Shown here piece by piece: positions 1-8,015 of a stretch of 64,000 bases of DNA. The DNA lies in assembly GCA_020073495.1 (NCBI GenBank), contig JAIQFD010000004.1, forward strand, positions 547,001 to 611,000. The letters run 5' to 3'. Below the pieces are notes generated by a model, which ran no database searches, had not been told where the DNA came from, and saw only the letters and a list, made by a program, of their open reading frames with translations. Numbering within the stretch: the stretch's first letter is position 1; each line of letters opens with the position of its first letter. The position numbers and the translations under genes were made by a program. The stretch is from Terriglobia bacterium. GTDB lineage: Bacteria; Acidobacteriota; Terriglobia; Terriglobales; Acidobacteriaceae.

Positions 1-1
1 C

Positions 2-2377
2 GCCTTTGCCAAGGGCGGCAGCAAGCCGTCGGCCGTCGCGGAACAGCTCAAGAGGACGCTTTCGGACCCCAGGGGCGGCATCCGCGTGAACGAGATCCGC
101 TACGTCGCCCAGGACGCGAACAATGAGACGCTGGCAACGGCGCTCACCGCACGGGTGCTCGGGGCGGACGCCGACAAAGTGAAAGATTGGCTGAACGATC
201 CTCAGAAGCTGCTGCAGCTCATCGCGGCGGCGCAGGGTTCGAAGCAAGGGACAGGCGGCGATGGGACCGGGACAGCCGGCCCAGGCGCAGGCCCTGGAAT
301 GGGACCCGGAGCAGGAGGAGCGGGTTATGGTGGGGGATCTGGCTCCGGCACCGGCGCGCCGCTGCAGGAATCGGACTACGAGAAGGTGGTGCGCCTGCTG
401 GCGCAGATCGGGGACAGGAAGTCCGCGAGAGGAGCGGTTCCCTCCGCTGCTGTGCGGGAGGGGATGAAGTCCGTCTCCGGCTCGGCGCAGGCAGCGCTGC
501 AACAGGTGCTGGCGGATCTTTCCGCCTCGCGGGATGCCGCGGACACGGATTCCACGCTGCTCGTCAAGGCGGCTGAGCACCTGGCGATCCGGTTCGCGCT
601 GGACCAGTACGCGCGCGGCGATGTGAAGGTGAACGCGGTGCGCGAGATGCTGGACCGCATGGGCAAGGAGATCGAGTCGCTGCGCAAGGTCATCGGCTCG
701 CACGAAGAGAAGCTGGGCAAGGCCGGGATCATGGTCGAATCGCACGCCGACATCCTCGACCGGGCGTTTTGGGCCCAGGTGCCGGAGCATGGCAAACGCA
801 CCGTGCTGCTGTCGGAAGACGCATGGTGCATCCCGCCCCGCAATCTCCGGTCGTACCTGGAAGACCTGCTCGTCCAGCGGAACGACGTAGCGCTGATCAC
901 TTCGATCCTGCGCAATTACTCGCGCGGGATAAAGAACGCGGACGCGGAAGCGCGCCGCAAGACCGCCATGGGCGTGAGCGACCTGGCGGACATGTACGGG
1001 CGGATCGGGCAGGACTTGCTGGCAGAGGCCGTGCGGTTGTGCGGAGAGCAGTTGCAGGTGGAGTCCACGCTGGATCTGCAGACGCTACTGGGTGCGGCGC
1101 TGGTGCGTCTGGCGCAGGAAGCGGGCACGCGGCCGGACTTCCCGGCACTGCGGCAGGCCATGGCGTGTGTGGAGAAGATCGAGTCCGGGCGTCCCTCGAT
1201 AGCGCGCGACATCCGCCGGCGCATCGCCGTGGAGAGCCGGCTGCGCAAGTTCATCGTGGACGCGGCGCATGCTCCCAGCGTGTCCCCCGAGCTCTTGGAA
1301 TTGCTGCAACAGAACCGCCGGGCCGCCGCCGAGGAGATGGCGGTGCTCTACTCCCGGAGCTCGCGGCGCAACGAAAGCGAGCGGCTGGTGGAAATGGCCC
1401 GGCATCTGGGACCGGAAGCGATCGGCCGCCTGCGCGAGCTGCTGCGGGCACGCCCCGCGCACGAAGCCATCGCCACCCTGGGACTGCTGGCGCATCTGGA
1501 CGCGACCGCGCTCCTGGAGTGGCTGCCCCGGCGCCTGCCGGAGTGGTCCCGCTCGCAGCACGACGCGGTGGTGCGGCAGATCGCGGCCAGCGGCGTCGCC
1601 GACCGCGCGCGCGTGCTGGTGACGCTCCTTGACCAGCTCGACCCGGCCGTCGTTCCCGAGGTCATTGACGAGATCGGCATGAGTGGCGATCTGTCCGCCG
1701 GCGCTCCTTTGCAGAAGATAGCGCAGGGCGACCTGCCGTCGAGCGCCTCGCCGTATTTGCAGGTGAAGGCCATCGAAGCACTGGCCCGCCTGCGCGACAT
1801 GGACTCGCTGCCGCTGTTGCGCATCCTGCTGCAGTCGCGCAGCCTGTTCGGATGGAAGCAGCCGCGGGAGATCCGCGCGGTCGCGGCCCAGGCTCTGGCC
1901 AAGCTCGATCCGGAATTCCTGAAGGGCTACCTGCCGCAGAGCGGCCTGTCTCCCGCCGAACTCGATGTCGCGCCGCTCGACCCGCAGCCGGAGACGGCCT
2001 GGGTACGGCAGCGGCGCTACCCGCGCATCGTGCCGGGGATCAACCTGAACGCCACCGCCCTGACGCAGCGCGGGCGCTACCCCCTGCAGATCAAGACCCT
2101 GAGCCTGGGTGGAGGCATGGGAACGCGCGACGGGCGCAGCTCGCTGGGGATGGAGGCGGTGCTTGACCTGCAATTGGGCCTGCGCCACCTCAGGTCCCAG
2201 GTGTGGATGCGCGAAGTGGATGCGCTGAACGTCGGCTTCGAGATCGTCAATATCGACCTCGACGACCGCGCCAAGCTGCGCAAACTGCTCGCGGAGCAGA
2301 TGCAGCGAGTGCCGAGCGGCGTGCTGATGCGGGCCCAGGCACCGGCCGCAGCGAATTCTGCAATTCGCGTCTCATAA
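2..2377 (+). CDS. HEAT-repeat protein with C-terminal PilZ-like domain (5' partial)
   Basis: The frame is open from the first base of the window, so the GTG at 86 is probably internal and the true start lies upstream. A Gly-rich linker sits about 55-90 residues after that GTG. A long alpha-helical region with HEAT-like Leu/Ala repeats follows (roughly residues 110-620). The last 120 residues resemble a PilZ domain: an RRYPR (RxxxR) motif near residue 645, then a TLSLGG segment in place of the usual (D/N)xSxxG. PilZ domains bind cyclic di-GMP in many bacteria; the loss of the acidic/amide residue makes binding uncertain. A role as a c-di-GMP-responsive scaffold is inference. The stop codon lies at the edge of a long palindromic repeat. 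Confidence 0.75.
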   Translation, partial: AFAKGGSKPSAVAEQLKRTLSDPRGGIRVNEIRYVAQDANNETLATALTARVLGADADKVKDWLNDPQKLLQLIAAAQGSKQGTGGDGTGTAGPGAGPGMGPGAGGAGYGGGSGSGTGAPLQESDYEKVVRLLAQIGDRKSARGAVPSAAVREGMKSVSGSAQAALQQVLADLSASRDAADTDSTLLVKAAEHLAIRFALDQYARGDVKVNAVREMLDRMGKEIESLRKVIGSHEEKLGKAGIMVESHADILDRAFWAQVPEHGKRTVLLSEDAWCIPPRNLRSYLEDLLVQRNDVALITSILRNYSRGIKNADAEARRKTAMGVSDLADMYGRIGQDLLAEAVRLCGEQLQVESTLDLQTLLGAALVRLAQEAGTRPDFPALRQAMACVEKIESGRPSIARDIRRRIAVESRLRKFIVDAAHAPSVSPELLELLQQNRRAAAEEMAVLYSRSSRRNESERLVEMARHLGPEAIGRLRELLRARPAHEAIATLGLLAHLDATALLEWLPRRLPEWSRSQHDAVVRQIAASGVADRARVLVTLLDQLDPAVVPEVIDEIGMSGDLSAGAPLQKIAQGDLPSSASPYLQVKAIEALARLRDMDSLPLLRILLQSRSLFGWKQPREIRAVAAQALAKLDPEFLKGYLPQSGLSPAELDVAPLDPQPETAWVRQRRYPRIVPGINLNATALTQRGRYPLQIKTLSLGGGMGTRDGRSSLGMEAVLDLQLGLRHLRSQVWMREVDALNVGFEIVNIDLDDRAKLRKLLAEQMQRVPSGVLMRAQAPAAANSAIRVS

Positions 2378-2455
2378 GAGCAACCGCGGATCTCCATGGA
2401 CGACACGGATGAAATGAATCCGTGTAGATCCGTGAGAATCCGCGGTTTGCTCTTA
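2375..2455. repeat. Long imperfect palindrome (dispersed-repeat type)
   Basis: TAAGAGCAACCGCGGAT at 2375-2391 pairs with 2438-2455 with one bulged base, and an inner ACACGGAT (2403-2410) pairs with ATCCGTGT (2418-2425) across a 7-nt loop. It starts at the stop codon of the PilZ gene. The wording (ATCCGTG/ATCCGCGG units) resembles intergenic repeats dispersed in many acidobacterial genomes. It may also act as a terminator or mRNA stabiliser. Confidence 0.6.
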
Positions 2456-2465
2456 CAATCTGGAC

Positions 2466-3182
2466 GTGGATACTCCCGCGCCCGTTGCGGCGCCTCCCGA
2501 CGAGGAAGACGCACCCCGGTTCACGCTGCGCCAGCGCCTGTCGCTGTGGCTGGTGACGTGGGCGGGGTACCTGGCCATCCAGCTGATCGGGCCGACGCTG
2601 CGTGTCACGGTTTCGATCGAGGACGGCGGCCCGCCCGAGTTCTTCATCCGGCCCGCGGTCTATGCCTTCTGGCATCGCTGCGTGTTCATGGCCACCTGGT
2701 GGTACCGCAAGCGCGAGGTCGCGGTCATGACCAGCCGCAGCTTCGACGGCGAGTACATCGCGCGCATCATCTCGAAGTTCGGATACCGCCCGGTGCGCGG
2801 GTCGAGCTCGCGCGGGGCCGTGGCGGCGCTGATCGGCATGCGCAAGGAGCTCGACGAGGGACGCACCGCGGCCTTCACCATCGATGGACCGCGCGGACCG
2901 AAGTACGTCGCCAAGCCCGGGCCGGTGCTGCTGGCCCAAAAATCAGGCTTGCCCATCGCCACCGTCCACTTCGCGCCGGAGCGCGCCTGGGTCCTGCAAA
3001 GCTGGGACGAATTCATAATCCCCAAGCCGTTCTCGCGCGTGCTGCTGCGCGTGGGCAATCTGATCCGCGTTCCGCCCGATGCCGATGAAGCAGCCCAGCA
3101 GCGCTATCACGCCGAGATGCAGGCGACGCTCGACCGCATCCGCATCTATGCCGAAGAGCACGTCTCAGCCCTGCGCAGCTGA
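2466..3182 (+). CDS. DUF374-type lysophospholipid acyltransferase family protein
   Basis: 238 aa from a GTG start. The N-terminal 30 residues are Pro/Glu/Asp-rich, followed by a hydrophobic segment (about residues 22-42). The core matches the DUF374 family of PlsC-like membrane acyltransferases: a FWHRC segment in the active-site region, the SRSFDGEYIARI block, RGSSSRGA, and the DGPRGPKY signature (about residue 140) typical of this family. Such proteins are thought to transfer acyl chains onto lipid or lipid A-type acceptors at the inner membrane; the substrate here cannot be told. The gene sits just downstream of the PilZ gene and a palindrome, so it may be transcribed separately. Confidence 0.85.
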   Translation: MDTPAPVAAPPDEEDAPRFTLRQRLSLWLVTWAGYLAIQLIGPTLRVTVSIEDGGPPEFFIRPAVYAFWHRCVFMATWWYRKREVAVMTSRSFDGEYIARIISKFGYRPVRGSSSRGAVAALIGMRKELDEGRTAAFTIDGPRGPKYVAKPGPVLLAQKSGLPIATVHFAPERAWVLQSWDEFIIPKPFSRVLLRVGNLIRVPPDADEAAQQRYHAEMQATLDRIRIYAEEHVSALRS

Positions 3183-3210
3183 TCAACCATCAACCATCGA
3201 CAATGAACGA

Positions 3211-3239
3211 TTGACAGGCGACACATGAGGCCGTAGATT
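3211..3239 (+). promoter_or_regulatory. sigma70-type promoter for the cobalamin riboswitch leader
   Basis: A perfect TTGACA at 3211-3216, a 17-nt spacer and TAGATT at 3234-3239 (4/6 to TATAAT). A start site near 3246 would put the riboswitch aptamer about 25 nt into the transcript, which supports the call. Confidence 0.6.
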
Positions 3240-3269
3240 CGCTCTTCGGATTCGCTCTTTATCAACCTG

Positions 3270-3427
3270 GGTTCGCGCGTCCGCGGCGCACGTCGCGGAC
3301 TGGGAAGCGGGTGAAAATCCCGCGCTGCCGCGCAACTGTAAGGCGAGAGTAGATGGCGCCGGTCACTGCCCCACGGGTGGGAAGGCCGCACGCAACAGAT
3401 CGCCAAGCCAGGAGACCGGCGTGAACC
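3270..3427 (+). ncRNA. Cobalamin (B12) riboswitch
   Basis: The conserved core is plain: GGGAAGCGGGTGAAAATCCC near 3301, CTGCCGCGCAACTGTAA near 3325, a CACTGCCCC segment, GGGAAGGC, and the B12 box GCCAAGCCAGGAGACC at 3402-3417. P1 can form between GGTTCGC (3270-3276) and GTGAACC (3421-3427). Downstream, CCTTT (3440-3444) can pair with AAAGG (3452-3456) of the receptor's ribosome-binding site. This suggests translational shut-off when adenosyl- or other cobalamin is bound. The gene controlled is the TonB receptor that follows. Confidence 0.95.
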
Positions 3428-3466
3428 TCACACAACACCCCTTTCGCGTGCAAAGGAGGAGTGCCC

Positions 3467-5707
3467 GTGCAGTTCCGTCGTATCCTTCTCGTCCTGCTCT
3501 TGGCTGCGAATTGCGCAGCCGCCGATCTCAACGTCCAGGTTACGGATCCGCGCTCCGCGGCGGTCGCCGGCGCGCGCGTCGAGCTCTATCCCGCCAGCAG
3601 CGCGGCGGCGGCGGCCATCCGGAACACTTCGGCCGAGGGCACGGTGCGTTTCTCGGACCTGCCGGCCGGCGAGTATCGCGTCGAGGTGCGCGCGCCGGGA
3701 TTCGCGCCGGCCTCGGCGACCGCCCGCGTCCCTGCCGAAGGTTCGCTCAAGATGCAGCTCTCGGTGGCGGGGCCCTCGCAGACCGTCGTGGTCAGCGCGA
3801 CCCGCATGCCAGTACCCGTCGAGGAGAGCGGCGCGCGCGTCGAACTGCTGGACCAGCGCGAGCTCCAGAACATGCAGCCGATCGCGGCCAGCGACGCGTT
3901 GCGCTACGTCTCGGGCGCTGTCGTCAACCAGGCGGGCCAGCGCGGCGGGCAGGCATCGCTGTTCGTGCGTGGCGGCGAGTCGCGCTACAACAAGGTCATC
4001 ATCGACGGCGTGCCGGTGAACGAACCCGGCGGCACGTTCGATTTCGGCGTGGTCCCACTCGCGCAAATCGAACGCATGGAGTTCGTCCGCGGCGCGGAAA
4101 GCGTGCTCTACGGCTCGGACGCGATGACGAGCGTCGTCCAACTCTGGTCGGCGGCCGGCCGCACCGCGGTCCCGGAAGCTCGCTTCGGCGCCGATGGCGG
4201 GACGTTCGGCACGGCGCGCGGCTACGCCTCCCTCGCCGGTGCGCGCGGCCGTCTCGATTACAACCTCTTCGCCCAGCAGGACGCGACCGACGGGCAGGGC
4301 CTCAACGATCAGTACTCGAATGCGCTCCAGGGCGGCAACATCGGCGTGATGCTTTCGCCCAAGGCGTTCCTACGCATCCGCGCGCGCCACGCTAACTCAC
4401 GCAGCGGCGTGCAGGGTCAGTGGGTATTCGAGGGCCAGCCGCTGCTCCTGCCGGACATCGACCAGTACGCGCGGCAAAACAACTATCTGGGCAGCGCGGA
4501 GCTGACCGTGACCGGGCCGAATCATTGGCAGCACCGACTCACCGGCTACGAGTACAACCACAAGGGCACCAACGCCGACAGCGTGCCCAATGGCCCGTCC
4601 GACCGCGGCTGCAACGTAGTGGTGTTCAATTTCTTCGACTGCTTCTTCTCGTCGCCTTTCAAGGTCAATCGCGCCGGCTTCAATTACCAGGCCGACTATT
4701 CACCAAGGAGTTGGGCGCGTACTACGTTCGGATACGAGTTCGACGACGAGAACGGCGTCTTCGACTCCAGCTTCGCCACGCTGCCGATCGACCCCATTAC
4801 TCACAAGCCTTCGATCGGTATCTCAGATAGCCACGGGCTGCGGCGGAACCACGCCCTGTTTGCCCAGGAGGCGATCACGCGCGGACGCATCACCGCCCGC
4901 GCCGGCTTCCGCTACGTCCACAACGAAAATTTCGGCAACAAGGTCGTGCCGCAGGCCGCGCTATCCCTCGTGGCGCGCCGCGGCGGCCAGTCCGTTGGCG
5001 CGACCCGTTTCACCGTCTCCTATGCCGAGGGCATCAAAGAGCCGCGCTTCGAGGAGACGTTCGGCATCACCGGCACATTCCCGTCGAATCCGAGCCCCGA
5101 TCTGTTGCCAGAGCAAAACCGCGCGCTCGAGGCAGGCGTGACCCAGAGCTTTGCAGGCGGCAAGCACACGCTTTCGGCTACATACTTCAACAACCTTTTC
5201 CGCGACCAGATCCAGTTCGACTTCGTGAGCAACCAGTACTTCAACGTGGCCAAGAGCATAGCGCACGGCGCCGAGCTGGAGTGGCACAGCCGCTTGACCT
5301 CCAACCTGGCGCTGAATGCGAGCTACGTCTACACGTCCACACAGATTTTGTCGAACCCCGGAGGCGTGCCGCCATTCGCGACGGGCGATCCCCTCCTGCG
5401 GCGTCCCCGGCACCTGGGCTCGCTGCTGCTCAACCATTCCGGGAAGCGCTGGGGCGGCGACGTCGGCGGCAGCTTCGTCGGCCGGCGGCCTGACTCGGAT
5501 TTTCTCTTCGGCGTCGTGCCCGCGCAGGATCACACGCCCGGCTACGCGCGCGTGGACCTGGGCGCCTGGTATGCCGTCAATTCGCACCTTACGGCATACG
5601 CAAACGTGGAGAACGTGCTTGACAAGCGCTACGAGGAAGTCGCGGGATATCCGGCGCTCAAAGCCAACTTCCGCGCAGGGATGCGGTTTCGCTTTGGAGG
5701 AGAATAA
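3467..5707 (+). CDS. btuB: TonB-dependent cobalamin receptor (BtuB-like) with carboxypeptidase-regulatory domain
   Basis: About 746 aa. The GTG at 3467 is preferred over GTG 3461 because AAGGAGG ends 7 nt before it. A hydrophobic signal peptide (to the CAAA region, about residue 20) leads into an 80-residue beta-sandwich of the carboxypeptidase-regulatory type, then a plug domain (VVVSATRMP, residues 110-240, with the IIDGVPVNEPGG plug motif) and a 22-strand-type barrel ending in Phe-rich FRAGMRFRFGGE. Outer-membrane import of cobalamin energised by TonB is inferred from the riboswitch directly upstream. The N-terminal domain is unusual for classical BtuB but common in acidobacterial receptors. 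No btuCDF genes are in the window. Confidence 0.88.
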   Translation: MQFRRILLVLLLAANCAAADLNVQVTDPRSAAVAGARVELYPASSAAAAAIRNTSAEGTVRFSDLPAGEYRVEVRAPGFAPASATARVPAEGSLKMQLSVAGPSQTVVVSATRMPVPVEESGARVELLDQRELQNMQPIAASDALRYVSGAVVNQAGQRGGQASLFVRGGESRYNKVIIDGVPVNEPGGTFDFGVVPLAQIERMEFVRGAESVLYGSDAMTSVVQLWSAAGRTAVPEARFGADGGTFGTARGYASLAGARGRLDYNLFAQQDATDGQGLNDQYSNALQGGNIGVMLSPKAFLRIRARHANSRSGVQGQWVFEGQPLLLPDIDQYARQNNYLGSAELTVTGPNHWQHRLTGYEYNHKGTNADSVPNGPSDRGCNVVVFNFFDCFFSSPFKVNRAGFNYQADYSPRSWARTTFGYEFDDENGVFDSSFATLPIDPITHKPSIGISDSHGLRRNHALFAQEAITRGRITARAGFRYVHNENFGNKVVPQAALSLVARRGGQSVGATRFTVSYAEGIKEPRFEETFGITGTFPSNPSPDLLPEQNRALEAGVTQSFAGGKHTLSATYFNNLFRDQIQFDFVSNQYFNVAKSIAHGAELEWHSRLTSNLALNASYVYTSTQILSNPGGVPPFATGDPLLRRPRHLGSLLLNHSGKRWGGDVGGSFVGRRPDSDFLFGVVPAQDHTPGYARVDLGAWYAVNSHLTAYANVENVLDKRYEEVAGYPALKANFRAGMRFRFGGE

Positions 5708-5744
5708 GAAAGTCTCACCGCCCGCAACACCGCGTTCTCTGCGG

Positions 5745-6023
5745 TCAAATCTCTTCGTGGACTTCGATCGTGTCGATGACGCCGACGATCGACATATCAA
5801 TGGGCGAGTTGGGGCGATTGACCGCGGCCATGGCGGCGTAGCCCTCCTGCACCACCAGGACGCGGTCGCCGACGCCGGCGTCCACGCCGTCGAGCGCCAG
5901 GATGACCTCGCCGCGGTCGCTGCCGTCCGGATGGATGGGCTGCACCATGAGGATCTTCCGCCGCTCGTGAGAGGGGTGCTTGCGGGTGGCGACGACTTCG
6001 CCCTGGACGCGCCCGAGGATCAT
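5745..6023 (-). CDS. BMC pentamer vertex protein (EutN/CcmL family), third of three
   Basis: 92 aa, starting at the ATG at 6023, which overlaps the stop of the preceding pentamer gene (ATGA). MILGRVQGEVVATRKH is the standard beta1 of EutN/CcmL proteins, and VLALDGVDAGVGDRVLVVQEG and IVGVIDTIEV match the family core. EutN/CcmL pentamers cap the vertices of bacterial microcompartments. As last gene of the BMC operon it converges on btuB, with a short weak hairpin between them. Confidence 0.93.
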   Translation of the reverse strand: MILGRVQGEVVATRKHPSHERRKILMVQPIHPDGSDRGEVILALDGVDAGVGDRVLVVQEGYAAMAAVNRPNSPIDMSIVGVIDTIEVHEEI

Positions 6024-6337
6024 CTCCGGCCTCGCTTGCTGCTTTTGGGGGTTTCCTGCGCGGCCGGCTTCTGATGGGCAGTGATCGAATCCACGATGCC
6101 GACCACCGAGGCATCGGTGGGAACCTCGGCGCCGTCGAAGGCGAGCGACGCTTCCTTGCCCCGGCACCAGTACACAGTCTCGCGGTAACCAGCGCCGACG
6201 GCATCCACGGCCACCAGCGGCCGGCCGCGGTCCTGCCCATCGCGCCCGATGGGCTGGATGAGCAGCAGCGTGCGGCCCTCCAGCGCGGCGTGCTTCGCGG
6301 TCGCGACTACGTTGCCGATCACACGCGCCAGCATCAT
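6020..6337 (-). CDS. BMC pentamer vertex protein (EutN/CcmL family), second of three
   Basis: 105 aa. The ATG at 6337 follows immediately after the TAG of the upstream pentamer gene, and its own TGA overlaps the next start, so the three pentamer genes are translationally coupled. Family features: MLARVIGNVVATAKH, VAVDAVGAGYRETVYWCRG and VVGIVDSI. The C-terminal 18 residues are a basic tail ending KSSKRGRR, not found on the other two. Three different pentamers are characteristic of the Planctomycetes/Verrucomicrobia-type BMC; a distinct position or partner for each is inference. Confidence 0.93.
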   Translation of the reverse strand: MMLARVIGNVVATAKHAALEGRTLLLIQPIGRDGQDRGRPLVAVDAVGAGYRETVYWCRGKEASLAFDGAEVPTDASVVGIVDSITAHQKPAAQETPKSSKRGRR

Positions 6338-6640
6338 CTACTTCTTCCCCTTGGCGGCGACTGCGTGCTCTTCCTCCGCGTCGGTGCGGACCGTGTCCAC
6401 GATGCCGATGATGGCACTGTCCAGCGGCGTTTCCTTCCCGGCAGCCATGCGCGCCGACGAACCGGTGACCAGCAGGACGGTCTCATGGAAGCCCGCGCCG
6501 ACGGTATCGACCGCCACCACGTGGCTGCCTTCGAATTCTCCGTACGGGGTTACCGGGCGGCAAAGAAGGAGCTTGCGGCCTTCCAGCCGCTCGTCCTTGC
6601 GCGTAGCCACCACCGTGCCCACAACTCGGGCCAGGATCAT
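6338..6640 (-). CDS. BMC pentamer vertex protein (EutN/CcmL family), first of three
   Basis: 100 aa from the ATG at 6640, chosen over an upstream in-frame start because GAGAGGTG lies just before it and MILARVVGTVVATRKD is the normal family N-terminus. VAVDTVGAGFHETVLLVTGSSAR and IIGIVDTV complete the fold. The C-terminal tail is acidic then Ala/Lys-rich. It follows the hexamer gene by a 77-nt gap. Confidence 0.93.
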   Translation of the reverse strand: MILARVVGTVVATRKDERLEGRKLLLCRPVTPYGEFEGSHVVAVDTVGAGFHETVLLVTGSSARMAAGKETPLDSAIIGIVDTVRTDAEEEHAVAAKGKK

Positions 6641-6717
6641 AAACACCTCTCGATCTGGCCATCGAGCCATCCGGCCAAATTCAGCCGATGACCCGATCGC
6701 CCGATGACCCGATCCGC

Positions 6718-7011
6718 TTACGCGTTCGCCTTCGCGGCCTTGCCGATAGGCAGCACGTCTTCCAGGCTGGCGTGCGGGCGCGGGATGACGTGAACGGCAA
6801 TCAGCTCGCCCACGCGGCGCGCGGCAGCGGCGCCGGCGTCGGTGGCGGCCTTCACCGCGGCCACGTCGCCGCGCACGATGGCGGTCACGTAGCCGGAGCC
6901 GATCTTCTCCCAGCCCACCAGCGTCACCTTCGCCGCTTTGACCATCGCGTCGGAGGCCTCGATCATGGCCACCAGGCCGCGCGTCTCGATCATTCCAAGA
7001 GCTTCACCCAT
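6718..7011 (-). CDS. BMC hexamer shell protein (BMC-H)
   Basis: 97 aa from the ATG at 7011, preceded by GGAGGAAAC; the longer frame to 7065 has no good ribosome-binding site. [27 protein letters not shown] is the opening of the Pfam BMC domain, and the segment [23 protein letters not shown] contains the residues that line the hexamer pore in this family. Single-domain hexamers tile the facets of bacterial microcompartments. This is the only facet protein in the locus: no tandem BMC-T gene is present, so this shell may be built from one hexamer and three pentamers, or share hexamers made elsewhere. Confidence 0.95.
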   Translation of the reverse strand: MGEALGMIETRGLVAMIEASDAMVKAAKVTLVGWEKIGSGYVTAIVRGDVAAVKAATDAGAAAARRVGELIAVHVIPRPHASLEDVLPIGKAAKANA

Positions 7012-7103
7012 GTTTCCTCCAAGAAACCAGTCGTGGCTCGCGGGTCGTGGGTCGTGGGCCCACACACGCGGACGTCACGCTCAGTCCAACAGCAGATCTC
7101 TCG

Positions 7104-7919
7104 CTACCACCTTCTCTTCGTATGCCTCATTGCGTCTTCCACGATTGACGCCAATTCCTCGCGCGTGACCAGGAGGCGGTCGCCGCTCGCGACCGGCACT
7201 GCAGAAGTCTTGGCGCACGCGGCCGGCGGTTCACTGCCCGTGATCGGACATCCGGGCGCGCGCGGCGCGGCCGAGGTCACCCCTTCGTACTTTTCCCGCG
7301 CCACCATCAGCTTGCTCACGTCCGCATCGCTCAGGAGCTGCGGCCGGCCGAGCAGGTGCGATACCAGCGCGATCTTGGCGAAATGCTCGACCGTCTCCAT
7401 CTTCATGTAGGCGCGGGTCAGGTCTTCGCCGTAAGTCACCACGCCATGGTTGGCCATCAGGATGGCATCGTACTGCGGGATGAGCGGCTCGAGCGCAGTC
7501 GTCAGCTCCGGAGTCCCCGGCGTGCCGTATTTTGCGACCGGGATGCAGCCGAGAGCGAGCACGATCTCCGAGACCAGCGCTTGGTTCAGGGGCAGTCCGC
7601 AGGCGGCGTAGCCGGTCGCGGTCGGCGGATGCGCGTGCACGATGCCCTTCACGTCCGGTCGCAGCCAGTAGATCTGAAGGTGCATGGCAATCTCGCTGGA
7701 GACGTTGCGGCGCCCCATGACCTTCTTGCCCTGCATGTCGACCACGACCAGGTCCTCCGGCTCCATCATGCCCTTGCTCATGCCGGTGGGAGTGGAAAGG
7801 ACGGTGTCGTGGTCCAGGCGGACGGAGAGATTGCCGTCGGTAGCCGCCACGAAGCCCTTGCCGTGGATCATGCGGCCGAAGCGGACGATGTCTTCGCGGT
7901 GCTGGCGCTCGCTCTTCAT
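7104..7919 (-). CDS. Class II aldolase (fuculose-phosphate aldolase-like) with C-terminal encapsulation-like helix
   Basis: 271 aa. Residues 1-205 form a class II aldolase/adducin domain: KGFVAATDGNLSVR, TPTGMSKG, the catalytic-type SSEIAMHL, the zinc-binding HAHPPTAT and MANHGVVTYG. After it come about 30 Pro/Ala/Gly-rich residues and a terminal amphipathic helix (REELASIVEDAMRHT). This linker-plus-helix layout is the hallmark of BMC cargo targeting peptides. In the Planctomycetes/Verrucomicrobia-type BMC a related aldolase cleaves fuculose- or rhamnulose-1-phosphate to lactaldehyde and DHAP. No CoA-acylating aldehyde dehydrogenase or phosphotransacylase lies nearby, so the rest of the pathway must be elsewhere or differ. 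First gene of the shell operon. Confidence 0.9.
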   Translation of the reverse strand: MKSERQHREDIVRFGRMIHGKGFVAATDGNLSVRLDHDTVLSTPTGMSKGMMEPEDLVVVDMQGKKVMGRRNVSSEIAMHLQIYWLRPDVKGIVHAHPPTATGYAACGLPLNQALVSEIVLALGCIPVAKYGTPGTPELTTALEPLIPQYDAILMANHGVVTYGEDLTRAYMKMETVEHFAKIALVSHLLGRPQLLSDADVSKLMVAREKYEGVTSAAPRAPGCPITGSEPPAACAKTSAVPVASGDRLLVTREELASIVEDAMRHTKRRW

Positions 7920-7937
7920 TTACTACACACGTAGTAA
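7920..7937. promoter_or_regulatory. Palindromic operator, BlaI/MecI-like
   Basis: TTACTAC (7920-7926), ACAC, GTAGTAA (7931-7937): a perfect 7-bp inverted repeat with a 4-nt spacer directly abutting the aldolase start codon. TACTAC-N4-GTAGTA is the layout of BlaI/MecI/CopY-family operators. It lies in the 96-bp divergent region with queA, so either gene could be controlled, but its position next to the aldolase start favours the BMC operon. Confidence 0.55.
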
Positions 7938-8015
7938 TACCGGGACCTTTGGAATCCGCGTATGGTACTGCAGCGCAAGCGGATAGGCAATGAAGTCAGA
8001 GACTAGAATCGGTAC

